Shown: positions 34,354-50,000 of the stretch, piece after piece
How the letters are laid out: each line of letters opens with the position of its first letter
Position numbering within the stretch: the stretch's first letter is position 1
Assembly (NCBI RefSeq): GCF_025698545.1
Contig: NC_068576.1
Span: 50,936,390-51,000,389, forward strand
Length of the DNA stretch: 64,000 nucleotides
Direction of reading: 5' to 3'
DNA from: Gossypium raimondii
Taxonomy: Eukaryota > Streptophyta > Magnoliopsida > Malvales > Malvaceae
Notes under the pieces: generated by a model
Seen by the model: only the letters and a program-made list of their open reading frames with translations
What the model was told of the DNA's origin: nothing
The model's database searches: none
Program-made: the position numbers and the translations under genes

Positions 34354-35116
34354 TTTCAGAGAACGAAGACCGTTATTAGCAACACCCAAAGTCCCGATAA
34401 GAATTTTTACGCATGCAGTGGTTTTTAAAGTCTTTATTTACAATTTGGACCCTGAATTATACATTTTCTTTATATTGGTACTTAATAAACTTTGTTTTGT
34501 CCACTTTCACAATTGAACCATCATTTTCATCCCAATTTACCCAAAAAAAACAAAGTTGGCAATAAAAACATGACTTACGTCCACGTTAATAACTTTTAGA
34601 GTAAAATAGGAGGAAAATTATAATTCAGGTACTAAAGTGAAAAACGAAAAGTTTACATTCCAACGTGAAAAAACAACTACATTTCAAGAGCCTCTTGAAA
34701 TCATGAATAAAGCCATTTTTAAATCATAGAACAACTTTGAAAACCTAATTGAGATAGACTACCGCAAGAGGGGGTTTGATTTATTCTGCACTTGAAAGCT
34801 TCAATAAGTATTGAAGCTCATATATTTATTTGCATGTTATTTAAGTAAACTGAGCTTTAAGGTAGCAATCGTTCAAACTATCATGTATATATGAAAGTAA
34901 TGAAAAGCATCTGTTTTCAAGACATTATTTTAGTACATCATGGGCACCCTTCCTTTTTTTACCTCAACCAGATTTACATCCTTCTTTTCTTTTCATTTCC
35001 TCATCTTGCTAGAAACTTTTGAAGGTCCTGTGACCCTCAGCTGGCCTTGACTTTGCCCTAAAAACAAGGTAAAAAGGATACTCCTGTTTTTGTGATGCTC
35101 TTGTTTCACAAGAATC
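34354..35116. other. Intergenic space between PPR and kinase genes
   Basis: It contains the PPR promoter and the 3' UTR of the kinase, both on the minus strand. No frame or repeat worth naming is seen. Confidence 0.45.
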
Positions 35117-38215
<3,099 letters not shown>

Positions 38216-39258
38216 CTCTGTCAGACTTGGTCTTCGTCTTTAGTTGCTATTTCTCTCTTATTCGTTGTTTATTCAGGTATAATAAAAGTTTTGAGGAATG
38301 AAGATGAGATGGGGTTTGGGGGGTTGTTACTGCTATGGAGACATTATGTCGAACAAATAACGTGCACCATGTGAGATGTGTCGTGCGGAGGAACGCTAAG
38401 CGGCGAGGCAGCAATTGTAGTAATGAGAGAGTGTATAGTGCAGTGTGTTGTCTTGTTATGGGGGCCTGGCGAACGAATCAAATTCCCCTTGTTTGTTTGA
38501 AAATTGATTGATGCCTCACTCCCTCCCTCGTTTCTTTTTCGAGGAAGAATGATTTGAGATTTCGGGATTCGTCTTCTAACTAACAACTTGACTCATTCTT
38601 AGATCATAATATGAATATAATTATGAATAGAAATTACGCAAATAAGATGCTATTTTATTCCTACAACGTCTAAAATTTGATCACGAAACGGAACTAACTA
38701 CTTTATCAAAACTGGAATTACCCACCAAACCCAATAATCAACGCAAGCAACACAAGAATCGAGTGTTTTATATGTTACGATATTTGATTTGTAAATTAAT
38801 GTAGGTAAATGCGTCTAAACAAGCATTTCAATTTTTAACAAAAAATTGATAAAAAAAAACAATAATTTACTAGAAAATTGTTGGAAATTTTATAATTTTT
38901 GGAAATTTTGAAATATATTATCGATTGGTAAAGGTAGAGAGTTGAATCATAAAATTACGGTTTTATATTTTACTCCATGAGACTTTTACAACTGTATATC
39001 ATATGCTCAAAATAGTTGAGTGATGAATGAGAAATTAATACTTAAAGTAAGTTACTTGTGAATATTTGTTGAGGAGAAGAGAAGTTTAGATCCTACATTG
39101 TTTAAATATAAGTGTAAGATTTGTCTATATATGAAAACCCACTTGAAAAGTGATTTAATGATTAAATTTGAAATCTTGCCTTGCACCCAAGATGGGGGTG
39201 CAAATCTAAATCCATCGGGGTTGGGGGCACTTATACGACATGAAATGTTGGGCTCAGC
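38216..39258. other. Kinase promoter and intergenic space
   Basis: The first 350 nt contain the kinase leader and promoter on the minus strand. The remainder is AT-rich with no gene. Confidence 0.4.
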
Positions 39259-39259
39259 C

Positions 39260-39680
39260 TAGACCTGTCCATGGGCCGGGCGGCTCGGCCCGGCCCGACA
39301 GCCCGCCCGAAATATGGGAGAGTTCGGGTAAAAATATAGGCCCGAAATATGGGCTTGGGCAAAAATTGAGGCCTGTTTAAAAATGGGTCTGCCTCGGGCT
39401 CAACTTTTTGGCCCAGTGCCGGCCCGAATATAATAAATATATATTTTATTTTTATTTTTTAATTTTAAAATACTTTAAAAATATTTTAATTTTAATTTTT
39501 TTATTTTTAAAATATTTTTTTTGTGTTTATTAAAAATCGGGCCGGGCCGGGCCGGTCGAGCTCGGGCTTATTATTTTTTCCCAGTGGCTGCTGGGCAAAA
39601 TTCAGCCCATATTTCGGGCGGGCCGCTCGGCCTAAGAGTCAGCCAAAAATTTTCCTGCTGGCCTACCATGGACGACTCTA
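39260..39680. mobile_element. hAT-like MITE with GC-rich inverted ends (copy A)
   Basis: The left end reads TAGACCTGTCCATGGGCCGG; the right end on the opposite strand reads TAGAGTCGTCCATGGTAGGC. Both arms continue with GGCCCGAAATATGGGC-type sequence around an AT-rich centre. The short TAGRxxTG ends and non-coding body match hAT-type MITEs. Flanks share GCTCA only, so the target duplication has decayed. A related element with an exact duplication lies at 44566-45893. Confidence 0.65.
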
Positions 39681-39762
39681 GCTCATTTCAACACAAAATT
39701 TATTTTTTTCTCTACAAATATACATAATTTATTTTAAAAGTACATATATCTTGATTTTATTT

Positions 39763-41997
39763 TTTCTTTTTTTTTTTAATGAGTAAAGGAGGGGAGACCC
39801 TAAGCACTCAAGCCCTAATCCACAGATGGAATTCTGATGGGGCGAATTCTGGGAACACGCGAGGCGTCATCATCGAAGACCTGCTTTAATAACTCTGGGC
39901 ATTCCTCCAATGTTTGGAGGCCTCTGATATTGACATCAGCCATACGAGCTGGACCATCCGCAAGCATGTTTTCCTCTCTAGTTCCATGAGAAAAAGTAAC
40001 ACGCCAATCACGATTGATAAGCTCCATAATATTCTGGAATAGACGGTTGGCCTGACGAAACTTAGATCTTCCAGTAATGCTACGGATGATGTCAGAATTA
40101 TCACTCACAACCTCCAATCTACGGAAACCTTGGTTCCAAGCAAGGACCAAACCATCATATAAGGCCCAAAGCTCCGACATGAAAACAGAGCTAATACCCA
40201 CATAATGATGAAAACCGATAATCCATGCACCATTCTCACTACGGATAACACCTCCAGCTTTCCCAAGCCTTGTTGCCGAATCCCAAGCACCGTCAACGTT
40301 GAGTTTCCTCCAATCCCTTGCAGGGGGTTGCCATCGGAAAACTCTCTGCTCAGTCCTTGTCATCTGGTGACGCCGGATAGGCCCTCCTACATCTGCATGT
40401 CTTGCCCAAGACAAACTAGATTCATATATGCCCCAAGATTCCTGCGTAACATCATTAAAAACAAAATCATTTCTTTGTTTCCAAGCAAACCAACACACTA
40501 TACTAAAAATGGTGTTCCAATTAAAAGTTTCATTGTTGAATTTGCTATTCTTATTGATATTAGCTAAGAACCAATTAACAAAGTCATAAGCAAAGAAGAC
40601 TTCCTGATTATCCGGCGGTATAAGCCGTTTCCACACCAAAATAATCGCCTTACAATCACGGAGGATGTGGAGTATACTCTCCTGAGGAGCATGACATATC
40701 TAGCACAATTCATCCTTTGTCAAAGTCCTCCGTTTCCTCTCCACGTTAGTTAAGAGTTTTTCCTTACATACCAGCCAAAGAAAACTCCTAACACGCTGCG
40801 GGCACTTTAGAGTCCAAATCTGCTGCCAAACCGGATCCTTATCGTCCCAAGTAGATTCCATCCTCCTAGCGTAAGCCTCAGAGATAGTCAGGACCCCATC
40901 TTTCGCCCCTTTCCAAGCTATGGAATCCGCACCTGCAAAAGGATTAGGCGGGCAGACATTTGAAATATAAAGGAGGCCAAATGAGAGAGATACATATCAA
41001 GCCTACGCCAGTCCCACTCATAATTTTGGTTAATGGCATCCACAACTTTCCACACATGAGGAATCATGACTTCGGGTTTTTTATGTTGCACAAGGGGGCC
41101 CAGCTCAGGGATCCAGTTAGCATACCAAAAACTCGTCTCCTTCCCATCACCAATGGTAGGATAGATGTCAGGGCGAAGATCATCCCAAATTTTGGCGAGG
41201 GATCGCCAGAAGAAAGAAGCGCTACCCTTAATCACACTATCCGGAATTATATCACCAACATGATACTTCTCTCTAAGGATTCTAACCCACAAATCATTTC
41301 TATTAGCTAGAACGCAAAACCCTAGCTTCGAGAGGAACGATTTGTTATAATCCTTCAGACGACGGAACCCCAGACCCCCATTGCTTAAAGGCTGACAAAC
41401 AGACTTCTATTTAACCAGAGAAGTCTTAGCATCTCCATCTTTCGTTCCCCAAATGAATCGCCGAATAAGTTTCTCAATTTCCTTTATGATGCTGACAGGA
41501 AGCATAGCAGTTTGCATAATGTAGTTTGGGATAGCTGCAACCACCGACTTGGCCAGAGTAATGCGCCCCGCAAGGGAGAGAGAATTAGCATTCCACCCTG
41601 AAAGTTTACTTCTGACCCTATCAATTAAAAATTGGAAAGTCGCATTCGTGACTCTCTCATGGAACAAAGGCATTCCCAAATAAAGACCAAGATCATCCAC
41701 TTTAGAGAAACCCAGCCTGTTACTAATAGCAGAAGCCACCTTCGATCTCGTATTAGGAGAAAAGTAAATATGCGTCTTAGAAGCATTAACCTTATGACCT
41801 GAGGCTATACAAAAGCGATCAAGGATATCCGCAATCACCTCCGCTTGACCAACCTTCGCCTGGCAGAAAAGGATAAGATCATCAGTAAAGAAAAGATGAG
41901 ATAACGGAGTGCCATTCTTAGTAAGCACAATAGGTTCCCAGCTTCCACCCGCAACGGCTTGCAAAATACTGTGACCAAGTCTTTCCATTCCTAACAC
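39763..41997 (-). mobile_element. 5'-truncated LINE with reverse transcriptase end, zf-RVT and RNase H
   Basis: On the minus strand the element opens inside the reverse transcriptase (41997-41407: PLSHLFFTDDLILFCQA, with FTDD replacing the usual YADD, then the LGLYLGMPL and SLAGRITLAKSVVAAIP blocks). It continues through a zf-RVT region (about 41300-40650) and ends with an RNase H domain (40639-39815: LNVDGAW, SELWALYDGL, VVSDNSDII, LADGPARM). A poly-A tail (plus-strand T-run at about 39763-39779) closes it. A 17-bp target duplication, ATATCTTGATTTTATTT, lies at 39746-39762 and 41998-42014. A TAG after 'TSLVK', another after 'DELC', and at least one frameshift make it inactive. The 5' half is missing, as usual for target-primed insertion. 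Confidence 0.9.
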
Positions 41998-42014
41998 ATA
42001 TCTTGATTTTATTT

Positions 42015-42390
42015 GATTCCAATGAATTTGATTTGATTTTATTCAAATTATTTTAAATGCTCATTAAATGCAAATTTTGTATCTTTATTCATGGAATTTT
42101 TCAAAATTCCACCATATTGAATGTCTATAAAAGCTTAAAGAATTCTTCAGAATTTTTTACACACACAACAAATTTATTTTACTCTTGAAAATTCTTCTCT
42201 TTTTTCTCTCCATATTTTCCAACGTTTCAGTGATACAATAAAGTAAGGTCTGTTTGTTGATCACTGCAGAAGTGTTATTGCTTCGATTATCTTGTTGTTG
42301 TATCCTAAGAGACAGTCGACCAACGTTTCTCCAAGTATCATAAGAGCAGTCAAATTTGTCTTAAGGAAACTATGTAAAACATGTCTTAAT
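42015..42390 (+). mobile_element. Possible LTR-element fossil, terminal repeat edge
   Basis: A TATA-like TCTATAAAAG at about 42122, a leader-like tract, and then a junction-like 'CCAAGTATCATAAGAGC' at about 42334-42350 resemble the end of an LTR followed by a Met-tRNA primer site. No coding part or second repeat is seen, so this is at best a small old remnant. The LINE at 39763-41997 inserted at its left side. Confidence 0.3.
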
Positions 42391-43144
42391 ATCTAGTAAA
42401 ACTCAATTATTTATTTAATTAATTTTTCATATTTGATATTTTAAATATAAATATTTATTTATTTATATTTATATTTGTTCGCTAACGTGTTTTGTCCAAC
42501 AATCTTAAGATGATTTTATTATTTTACAATTCTCTAATTTTAGACAAACTAGACACCAAGACGAAAAGAAAAAAAATTGTTGTATTTTATTTGAGAATAA
42601 AAATTAAAATTGAATAAAATTTGTTTCGTGATTTATTCTCGTGCGTTTAATATATTTTATTCTATTTTGATTTTGTTTCCAATTCGTAATTAAAATTAAA
42701 TAATTCTATTTCGAATTTATTCATGACGCTTAATGATTTTATTCCATTTTGATTTTGTTTTCGAATGAGAATTAAAAATTAAATAAAATTTATTTTGGAA
42801 TTTATTCCGCCATTTAATGATTTTATTTGATTTTGATTTTGTTTCTCATTTGAAAAAGTAAAATTCTTGTTTAAAACAAAATCAAAATGGAATAAAATCG
42901 GTTAAACAATGAAAATAAATTCAAACAGATTTTATTCAATTTTAATTTTTATTCTCAAATAAAATACAACAATTTTTTCTTTTCGCTTGGTCTCTCATTC
43001 GTCTCGGATTAGAGAATTGTAAAATAATAAAATATGTCTTAAAATTGTTGGACAAAACACGTTAATGAACAAATATTTATATTTATATTTAAAATATTAT
43101 ATATGAAAAGTAAATAAATAAATAAGATTATAAAAACTAGAAAT
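42391..43144. repeat. Large inverted repeat (hairpin-forming, MITE-like)
   Basis: About 42391-42690 is inverted against about 42850-43144. Clear paired blocks are AACGTGTTTTGTCCAACAAT (left) and its complement near 43050, TTACAATTCTCTAAT and its complement near 43010, and TTGTTGTATTTTATTTGAG with its complement near 42955. The arms are several hundred bp long and differ at perhaps 10-15 percent of positions. The centre has about three diverged tandem units of 95-100 bp (ATTTTGATTTTGTTT..). No protein is coded. It could be a MITE; no target duplication was found. Confidence 0.75.
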
Positions 43145-44557
43145 CAAATAAAATAATGGAGTTGAATTAGAGAACTCATTCCATCCAAATTGTAAGTGAA
43201 AATATTGCTACAAAATATTTTTTCCTGAGCTTGTCAATGCATCATTCTAGTTTAGAACAATCCAAAGAGTGCAACATACAAATTGTTCAGTTCAAGTAAA
43301 AACATTGTAATTTGAAAATTATATTTCTTAATTGTTTTGCATACGAAAGGGAAATAATTATTCTCAAAAAATTCTAGAGACAACCTTCGGTGGTGAATGT
43401 AGGGATATGCATTCAGTTGGTATGGTTTTTATATCGAAAATCGAATAAGTAGAATTATAATTTGGTTTGTAAGTTTTTTATGTTGTTTGAGTTGGACAAA
43501 AATATTTTCTAATTGAGGTACGTATTTTATTTCCTTTAAATTTCTTTTCACATAATTGGCTTCTTTCTTCCACTTTAATTGTAGTCCTTTTAGATTCCTT
43601 CTGTTTCTTTAGAATTTTATCGTATCACTTTTAAATTTTTTTAGGAAAAAGTCATAGAATAGATGACTTGAACTGAGCATTTGAAACAATGATTTCAAAT
43701 AATAATAAAATTTTTTATTGCTCAAGCCAAAATTTTTAACTTTTGGAAAATATTTTTCAATGAATTTACATTTTATCTCCTCATTAAATATTTTATTTTA
43801 TAACTTTATGTTTAAAATAGATATTTTATATTCTCATAAGCACTTTTGACAATAACAATAAATACTATAAAAAACACCTTTTCATGGCATTTTTAACCTT
43901 AATGTGTTTAGCTTTTAAGTTTTTTATATTGATAAAATGAATATCACAAAAAATTATCATTTCAAATTGGGTTTTAAATTTACTTGGATATTGAGTTATA
44001 AAGTTTTAATGGGTTTCGCTTTTAAGAATATTAAATTTTAATGTATATTTAAGTTTAAGATTTAAATTTGGATTTAAGTATATAAATAAGTTATGGTCTT
44101 ATGGGTTTAATAGCTAAAATTTTAATCGATTTATTAGATTTAAAATATCAAAACTGAAAATCAATCGAATAAACTAATTAAACTGAACTTTAAAATCAGT
44201 TAAATAAAAATTTGAAAAATTTGAATTTTCATTTCAGTTCACTTTAATTTTTAAATTTAAAAAAATTGTACACCCTAAATGAATGTAGCTAATGCCTATT
44301 TTTTGTATGAATCACCTTCTTTAATATATGAAAATTTTTGTTTTTGTTTTATTTTGGTGAAAACAAAACGAAGTTATTACATAAGTCTAATCAAATCTAA
44401 AGGAGTTTCTTCAATTAACTGAACAGTGTCATTCTTGTCAAAAGTCATCTTAATAATATAATCTGCTTCTAAGTTGTATTTGCTTCTTTCATTCTTTCTT
44501 TTGGCATGAGTAGACATGAAAATTAAGGTTTCTAAAAGAAGAAACGTTGATCTCATT
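43145..44557. other. AT-rich intergenic stretch, no gene seen
   Basis: No protein-like frame, RNA gene or transposon end could be supported. Confidence 0.45.
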
Positions 44558-44565
44558 ACTCAAGC

Positions 44566-45893
44566 TAGACCTGCCCATGGGTCGAGCCACCGGGTCCGAC
44601 TCTAAGGCCTGCTCGAAAATTGAGAGAATTTGAATAAAAATATATGCCGGAAAATGGGTTTGAGCAAAAAAAAAAAGACCCGTTTAGAAAACGGGTCAAA
44701 CATTGGGTAAGACATTTTTGGTCCAAGCTCGGCCTAGCCCAAATTCACAAAAGGATAAAAAAATGTTTTTTTTTTGTTTTAGTGTTATTTTCTTGTTGTT
44801 TTTTTCCCTATTTTACTACTATTTTACTATTATATTACTATTATTTTATTGTTATTTTTTTTAAAATTGCAACTGAGATATAATAAAAGAGCCAAATAGG
44901 CTTAGTAGTCCAGTTAAGCAGACCTAAAACAAAACTAAGAAAAAATAGAACAGGCCTCCAACGTATTGGCCCATAATTCAAAAAAACAAACTAAAAAAAG
45001 AAATAACCCTAATAAAATAAGAAAATACAAATAAATAAAATAATGCTTCTAGAAATCTTAGTTGATCAGAAACAGCTGGCCTCTATTATCTTTTCATTTC
45101 CCATCACCAATCCAGCCATTAATAGTAGCAGATTTCCCCAAATCTTTTGTCGTTTGCTACTCCTTCCACCAGTCACCTCTTTGCTCTTAATCTTAATATC
45201 TTGGATTTATCCTCTCCGCTGCTTATCGGACGGTATTCAGAATCGCCCCAGCCAGGTAATGTTCTTCTCCCTTCTTTAAAGCTTCTATTGCAACCAAATG
45301 GGCAAAAATATTATCAGTTCTCGGAATATAACAAAAACAGATACTATTAAAATTGATTTTAATCTCTTGAATATCTTTGATGACCAATATGTCTTGTTCT
45401 GAACTTTGACACTTTTTGATAATCGTTTTCGAATCTCCCATTATTTGTAAATCTTTAAGCCCCATAGATCTTCCTAACTCTAAGGCTTGTAACCCTGCAT
45501 GTGCTTCTGCCGCGAATGGAGTTGCAATGTTGGTATGTATATTGTATAACATTTGTTTTATTGTTAAATTTGTTATTGTTTTAGAGGCATTTACTTGTTA
45601 AGTTATATCTAGTTTACTGTTATTTAAGTATACATATTTTTTAAAATTTATTTTCAATTTGTTGAAAAATATTTATTTTAATGTTTTTAGTATTTTTTAT
45701 ATAATATATATTTAAAAATTAAATAAAAATATAAAAAAATACCTACGAGCTGGGTTTAGATTTTAGTATTTTTATTCAGGCCGGGCTTTGACAAAATTTT
45801 AAGCCCATTTTTTAGCCAGACCTAAACCTAACAAACATACCTAAATTTTTTATTGAGCCCGGCCCGAATCCAAACTCTCAATAACCACCTCTA
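44566..45893. mobile_element. hAT-like non-autonomous element with exact 8-bp target duplication (copy B)
   Basis: The left end reads TAGACCTGCCCATGGG; the right end on the opposite strand reads TAGAGGTGGTTATTGAG. An exact 8-bp direct repeat, ACTCAAGC, flanks it (44558-44565 and 45894-45901), the target size of hAT elements. The arms share GGCC/GGGC-rich sequence with copy A. A LINE tail (44855-45555) is nested inside, so this element landed first. Without the LINE it is about 0.6 kb and non-coding. Confidence 0.82.
44855..45555 (-). mobile_element. LINE 3' tail with RNase H, nested in the hAT-like element
   Basis: A minus-strand frame (45552-45223) encodes an RVT_3-type RNase H: AAEAHAGLQALELGRSMGL, IMGDSKTIIKKCQ, CYIPRTDNIFAHLVAIEAL. 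The D-S motif in the second block and the final A-H are the expected catalytic neighbourhood. A 3' UTR and poly-A tail (plus-strand T-run 44855-44862) follow. A probable 11-bp target duplication, TTTTATTGTTA, is at 44844-44854 and 45556-45566. It is strongly 5'-truncated: only the RNase H end was inserted. The RNase H frame itself is open. Confidence 0.75.
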
Positions 45894-45901
45894 ACTCAAG
45901 C

Positions 45902-46459
45902 CAGGCCTTACAAAATCATTGCAATAGTGAGCTGGTTTTATTTATAAAAATCATTTTGAATCAAATTCATAATTAAAAAATAAATACAGAATTTGTTAAG
46001 GACTACATATAATTAAGAATCATTTTTCTCTCATATATATTTTTTGAAAAAGACAAAATTATCACTTCATCATAGATGTAGCCAGACAATCTTTACATAA
46101 ATAATGATGTAATCTGCACTAACCAATTTTGAATCCGTTCGTTCCTCGTCAAAACACTATCCATACCCTTGTTTAAAGAAAAGTGTTGAGCAGGGAGGTT
46201 GGCAAAAATGGAAGTCTATTAAAATTTTTAAAATTTTAAATTAGTTACACTTTAATTCATTTAAAAATGATAAAAATTAATTTAATTCTTTAAAATTATA
46301 AATATATAAAGCATTAAAATAATAAAAATCTTAAAAATTATAATTTAATTTTCATCCACTAAAAAGATGTTAGGGAAAAATATGCTCTCACATCGGTTAA
46401 TTAAGGATATTAAATATATATTAAAAGAATTCTCTTTCATTCCCATTATTACGTGCATG
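45902..46459. other. AT-rich intergenic stretch
   Basis: No gene. This is the left flank of the chromovirus insertion, with CATG next to the terminal repeat. Confidence 0.45.
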
Positions 46460-47068
46460 TGTCACGGACTTAGAGTTTTCCCACGGATCCGTGTGGCCTT
46501 AGGCAGTTTCTTTGCTTAAAAACGCCTAAGTCAGCCTAACTTGCAGTGATAAAGGATTCAACAGTAAAAACGCCTAAGTCAGCTTAACTCGCAACGATAA
46601 AGGATTCAACATAATTCCCTTAAGGTTTCCACGAAGAACAGCAGAAGAACGAAGTAAGAACGAGCCTTGAAAGATGAACAAAAGCAAGAACACTTGAGAG
46701 AAAAGTTTGAGTGAATACTCTAAAAATTCTTATTAACAACTGAATGAATTACAATGAGTAAAGAGGTCTCTATTTATAGTTGAGCCTCCCTAAAATCAAC
46801 GGTGTAAATCACAGTACATCAATGGCTACAATTAAAAGCTGTATACAATTAGAACTCTAAGCTTACATAATCAGCTATATAAAATTAGAATTATAAGATT
46901 CCATAATTATATCTTCTAGATCACTTCACATTTTTACCGGGCTCTTAAGATGGGCTTTTAATCTCTCTAGGCACCGGGCCAGTTTGGTTGGGCCAAATGA
47001 CCTCCCTCGAATACGATGGATCGCACAAGTTTTTCATGGTTGCGTGCTCCCATGCGTAACCCATGGCA
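46460..47068 (-). repeat. 3' LTR of the chromovirus
   Basis: 609 bp, starting TGTCACGG and ending CATGGCA in plus orientation. It is preceded (inside the element) by a purine-rich tract, seen on the minus strand as AAGTGGGGGAGAA at 47069-47081. Confidence 0.9.
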
Positions 47069-50000
47069 TTCTCCCCCACTTGTTCTAGCGACACCCTCGT
47101 CGCATCCTCCTTATGGAACTGGTCAATCTTCCCTTGGAACTGCCACAATGCCTCGGCAGGTTCCCAACTTGCTTCGCTATCAGGAAGTCCTTTCCATCGA
47201 ACTAAGTATTCATGCCGTGGTCAGTGGTACTTTTGTCTAATTACCCGATCTGCATTAATGTTCTCGACTTCACGATCATACGACACCTTTACCCCCATCG
47301 GTGCTCGTTCGGACTTGCAGCGATTCAGATCCTCTTGATCCTCATGAAATGGCTTAAGCATGCTTACATGGAAGACTGGGTGGACTTTAAGTTTTGCTGG
47401 CAACTCAAGCTTGTAGGCCACCTTACCTACTCTCTTCACAACTTTGAACGACCCTTCATACCTTCGCACAAGACCCTTGTGCAAACCAGTATATTGTAAA
47501 ATTAAATGTAGTTTAGCAAGGACTGAGTCACCCATTTCAAATTGTACATCCCTTCGGTTCTGATCGGCCCACTTCTTGCTACGCTTACTTGCCTTGTGTA
47601 AACAAGCTCTAGCCAAGTCATTCTTCTCTTGCCAATCTTTTGCGAATCGATAGGCTGCTGGATTTGGTCCTGTATAATGGGTCACAACAGCGTTGGGTGT
47701 GAGTGGCTGTTAACCCGTCACTATTTCAAATGGACTTTGATTCGTCGCCCCACTTCTCTGTAAGTTGTATAAAAATTGGGCCACATCCAATAACTTTGGC
47801 CAATCTCTTTGTGTGGCACTCACATAGTGTCGAAGGTACGTCTCCAACAATACATTTACTCGTTCAGTTTGCCCATCAGTTTGTGGATGCATGCTCGTGG
47901 AGAAATTCAAATCTGAGCCCATTGACTTGACCAACTCCGTCCAGAACTAGCCCGTAAATCGCCCATCTCGATCACTGATAATAGACAGTGGCACTCCCCA
48001 ATATTTCACCACATGTTTAAAGACCAACAGAGCTGCTTCCCCAGCAGGGCACTCCTTGGTAGCCGGAATAAATGTTGCATATTTTAAAAACCTGTCCACC
48101 ACAACAAGAATACTCGCAAACCCGTCAGACTTAGGCAAACCAATAATAAAATCCATGGATAAACTCTCTCATGGCCTTTCCGGAACTGGCAAGGGTTGAA
48201 GCAAACCGGCTGGAGTCTTTAACTCAACATTGTCTTGTTGGCACACTAGACAAGTTTTCACATAGGTTTCTACATCAGCGCTCATGTGAGGCCAGTAATA
48301 ACGATCCTCCAAAAGTGCCAGCGTGCGATGCATCCCTGGATGGCCTGCCCATTCGAGTCATGACATTCCTTCATGACTTCCTTGCGGAGTTTCCCATAAT
48401 GGGGCACATAGAGGCGGTGCCCATGAGTATATAACAGCTCCCCATCAAGCCAAAATCTTCTCGTTTTTCCTTCTTTGGCAAGCTCAATCAAATTTTTGGC
48501 CGTGAGATCACGGGACAATCCCTCTCGAATGCGTTCCAACAAAGAACCCTCAGGTTGACTAATTGCTGCAAATTCCATCTTTCGACTGAGTGCATCAGCC
48601 GCAATGTTAGCACTTCCTGGTTTATACTCCACTGTAAAATGAAACTCCGCTAGTAAAACCTGCCAATGAGCTTGCTTGGGAGACAACTTTTTTTGGGTTA
48701 GAAAGTAACTATTGGAGACATTATCGGTAAGGGCCACGAACCTGGAACCCAATAAATAGTGTCTCTATATACGCAAGCAGTGTACTACCGCAGTCATCTC
48801 TTTCTCTTGGACCGTATATCTACGCTCCGTCTCATTAAGCTTTCGACTCTCGAAAGTAATTGGGTGTCCATCTTGTATCAGTACTCCCCCAATAGCATAA
48901 TCTGATGCATCCGTGCGTACCTCATACGGCTTCGCAAAATCTGGCAAGGCAAGTACTGGTTCCCTCGTCATTTCTTGCTTCAATTGATTGAAGGCTTTCT
49001 CACATTCTGGATTCCAATCCCATACCTTCCCCTTTTTCAACATGTCTGTCAAGGGAGTGGTAATTCTGGAGTAGCCTTCGACAAAGCGTCGATAGTAATT
49101 TGCCAACCCAAGGAAGGATCTCAACTCTGTTACCTTGGTTGGAGGCTCCCACTCTGAAATGGCTCGAACCTTGCTCTTATCTATTTGGATCTTACCACCT
49201 CTTACAATGTGGCCTAGGAATGACACCTCTTGTTGGGCAAATGAGCATTTCTCCTCCTTGATGAACAGCTTATTTTCCCTCAAAGTTTGGAACACCTCCC
49301 TCAAGTGTCCTATGTACTCTTCAAGAGACTTGTTATACACTACAATATCGTCAAGGTAAACAACCACAAAACGATCAAGAAAGGGTTGAAGTACCTGATT
49401 CATTAGGGTGAAGAATGTAGCTGGGGCATTCATGAGTCCGAAAGGTATCACAAGGAACTCATATGAACCGTACCGTGTCACACAAGCTGTCTTTGGTTCG
49501 TCCCCCTCGGCTATCCGAACTTGGTGATACCCCGATCTCAAATCTAACTTGGTAAACCATCTTACACTACCAAGCTGATCAAACAAATCTGTAATAAGAG
49601 GAATAGGGTACCTATTTTTCATAGTGATCTTGTTTAGAGCTCGATAATCGATGCACATTCTCAAGAACCCATCATGTTTCTTTTGGAACAACACTGGCGC
49701 ACCATATGGGGATTTAGATGGTCTAATGAATCTCGCATCCAAAAGGTCCTTCAATTGTTTCCGTAACTCTTCTAATTTTGGCGGAAACATACAATAGGGG
49801 GCTCTTGCTGGCGGCACCACATTGGACATTAACTCGATTTTGTGGTCCACCTCCCTCTTGGGTGGCAAACTTTTAGGCAACTGTGCAGGCATTACATCTC
49901 GGAATGATTGTAACAATTGACCCACTTCTTTCGGGGTTTCACTAACAGACTCAGTGGTCACTTCGATCTTCAAGGTGGCTAAATATGAAACTTCATTTCT

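Noticed and set aside
34354-34389. Longer PPR start giving 534 aa
   Set aside because: That frame begins at TTG; the first ATG is at 34353. The same applies to longer starts of the RIN, TPP and PIRL frames, so ATG starts were used.
39521-39727. 68-aa plus-strand frame with GPGRAGRA
   Set aside because: It arises from the GC-rich arm of the hAT-like MITE, not a gene.
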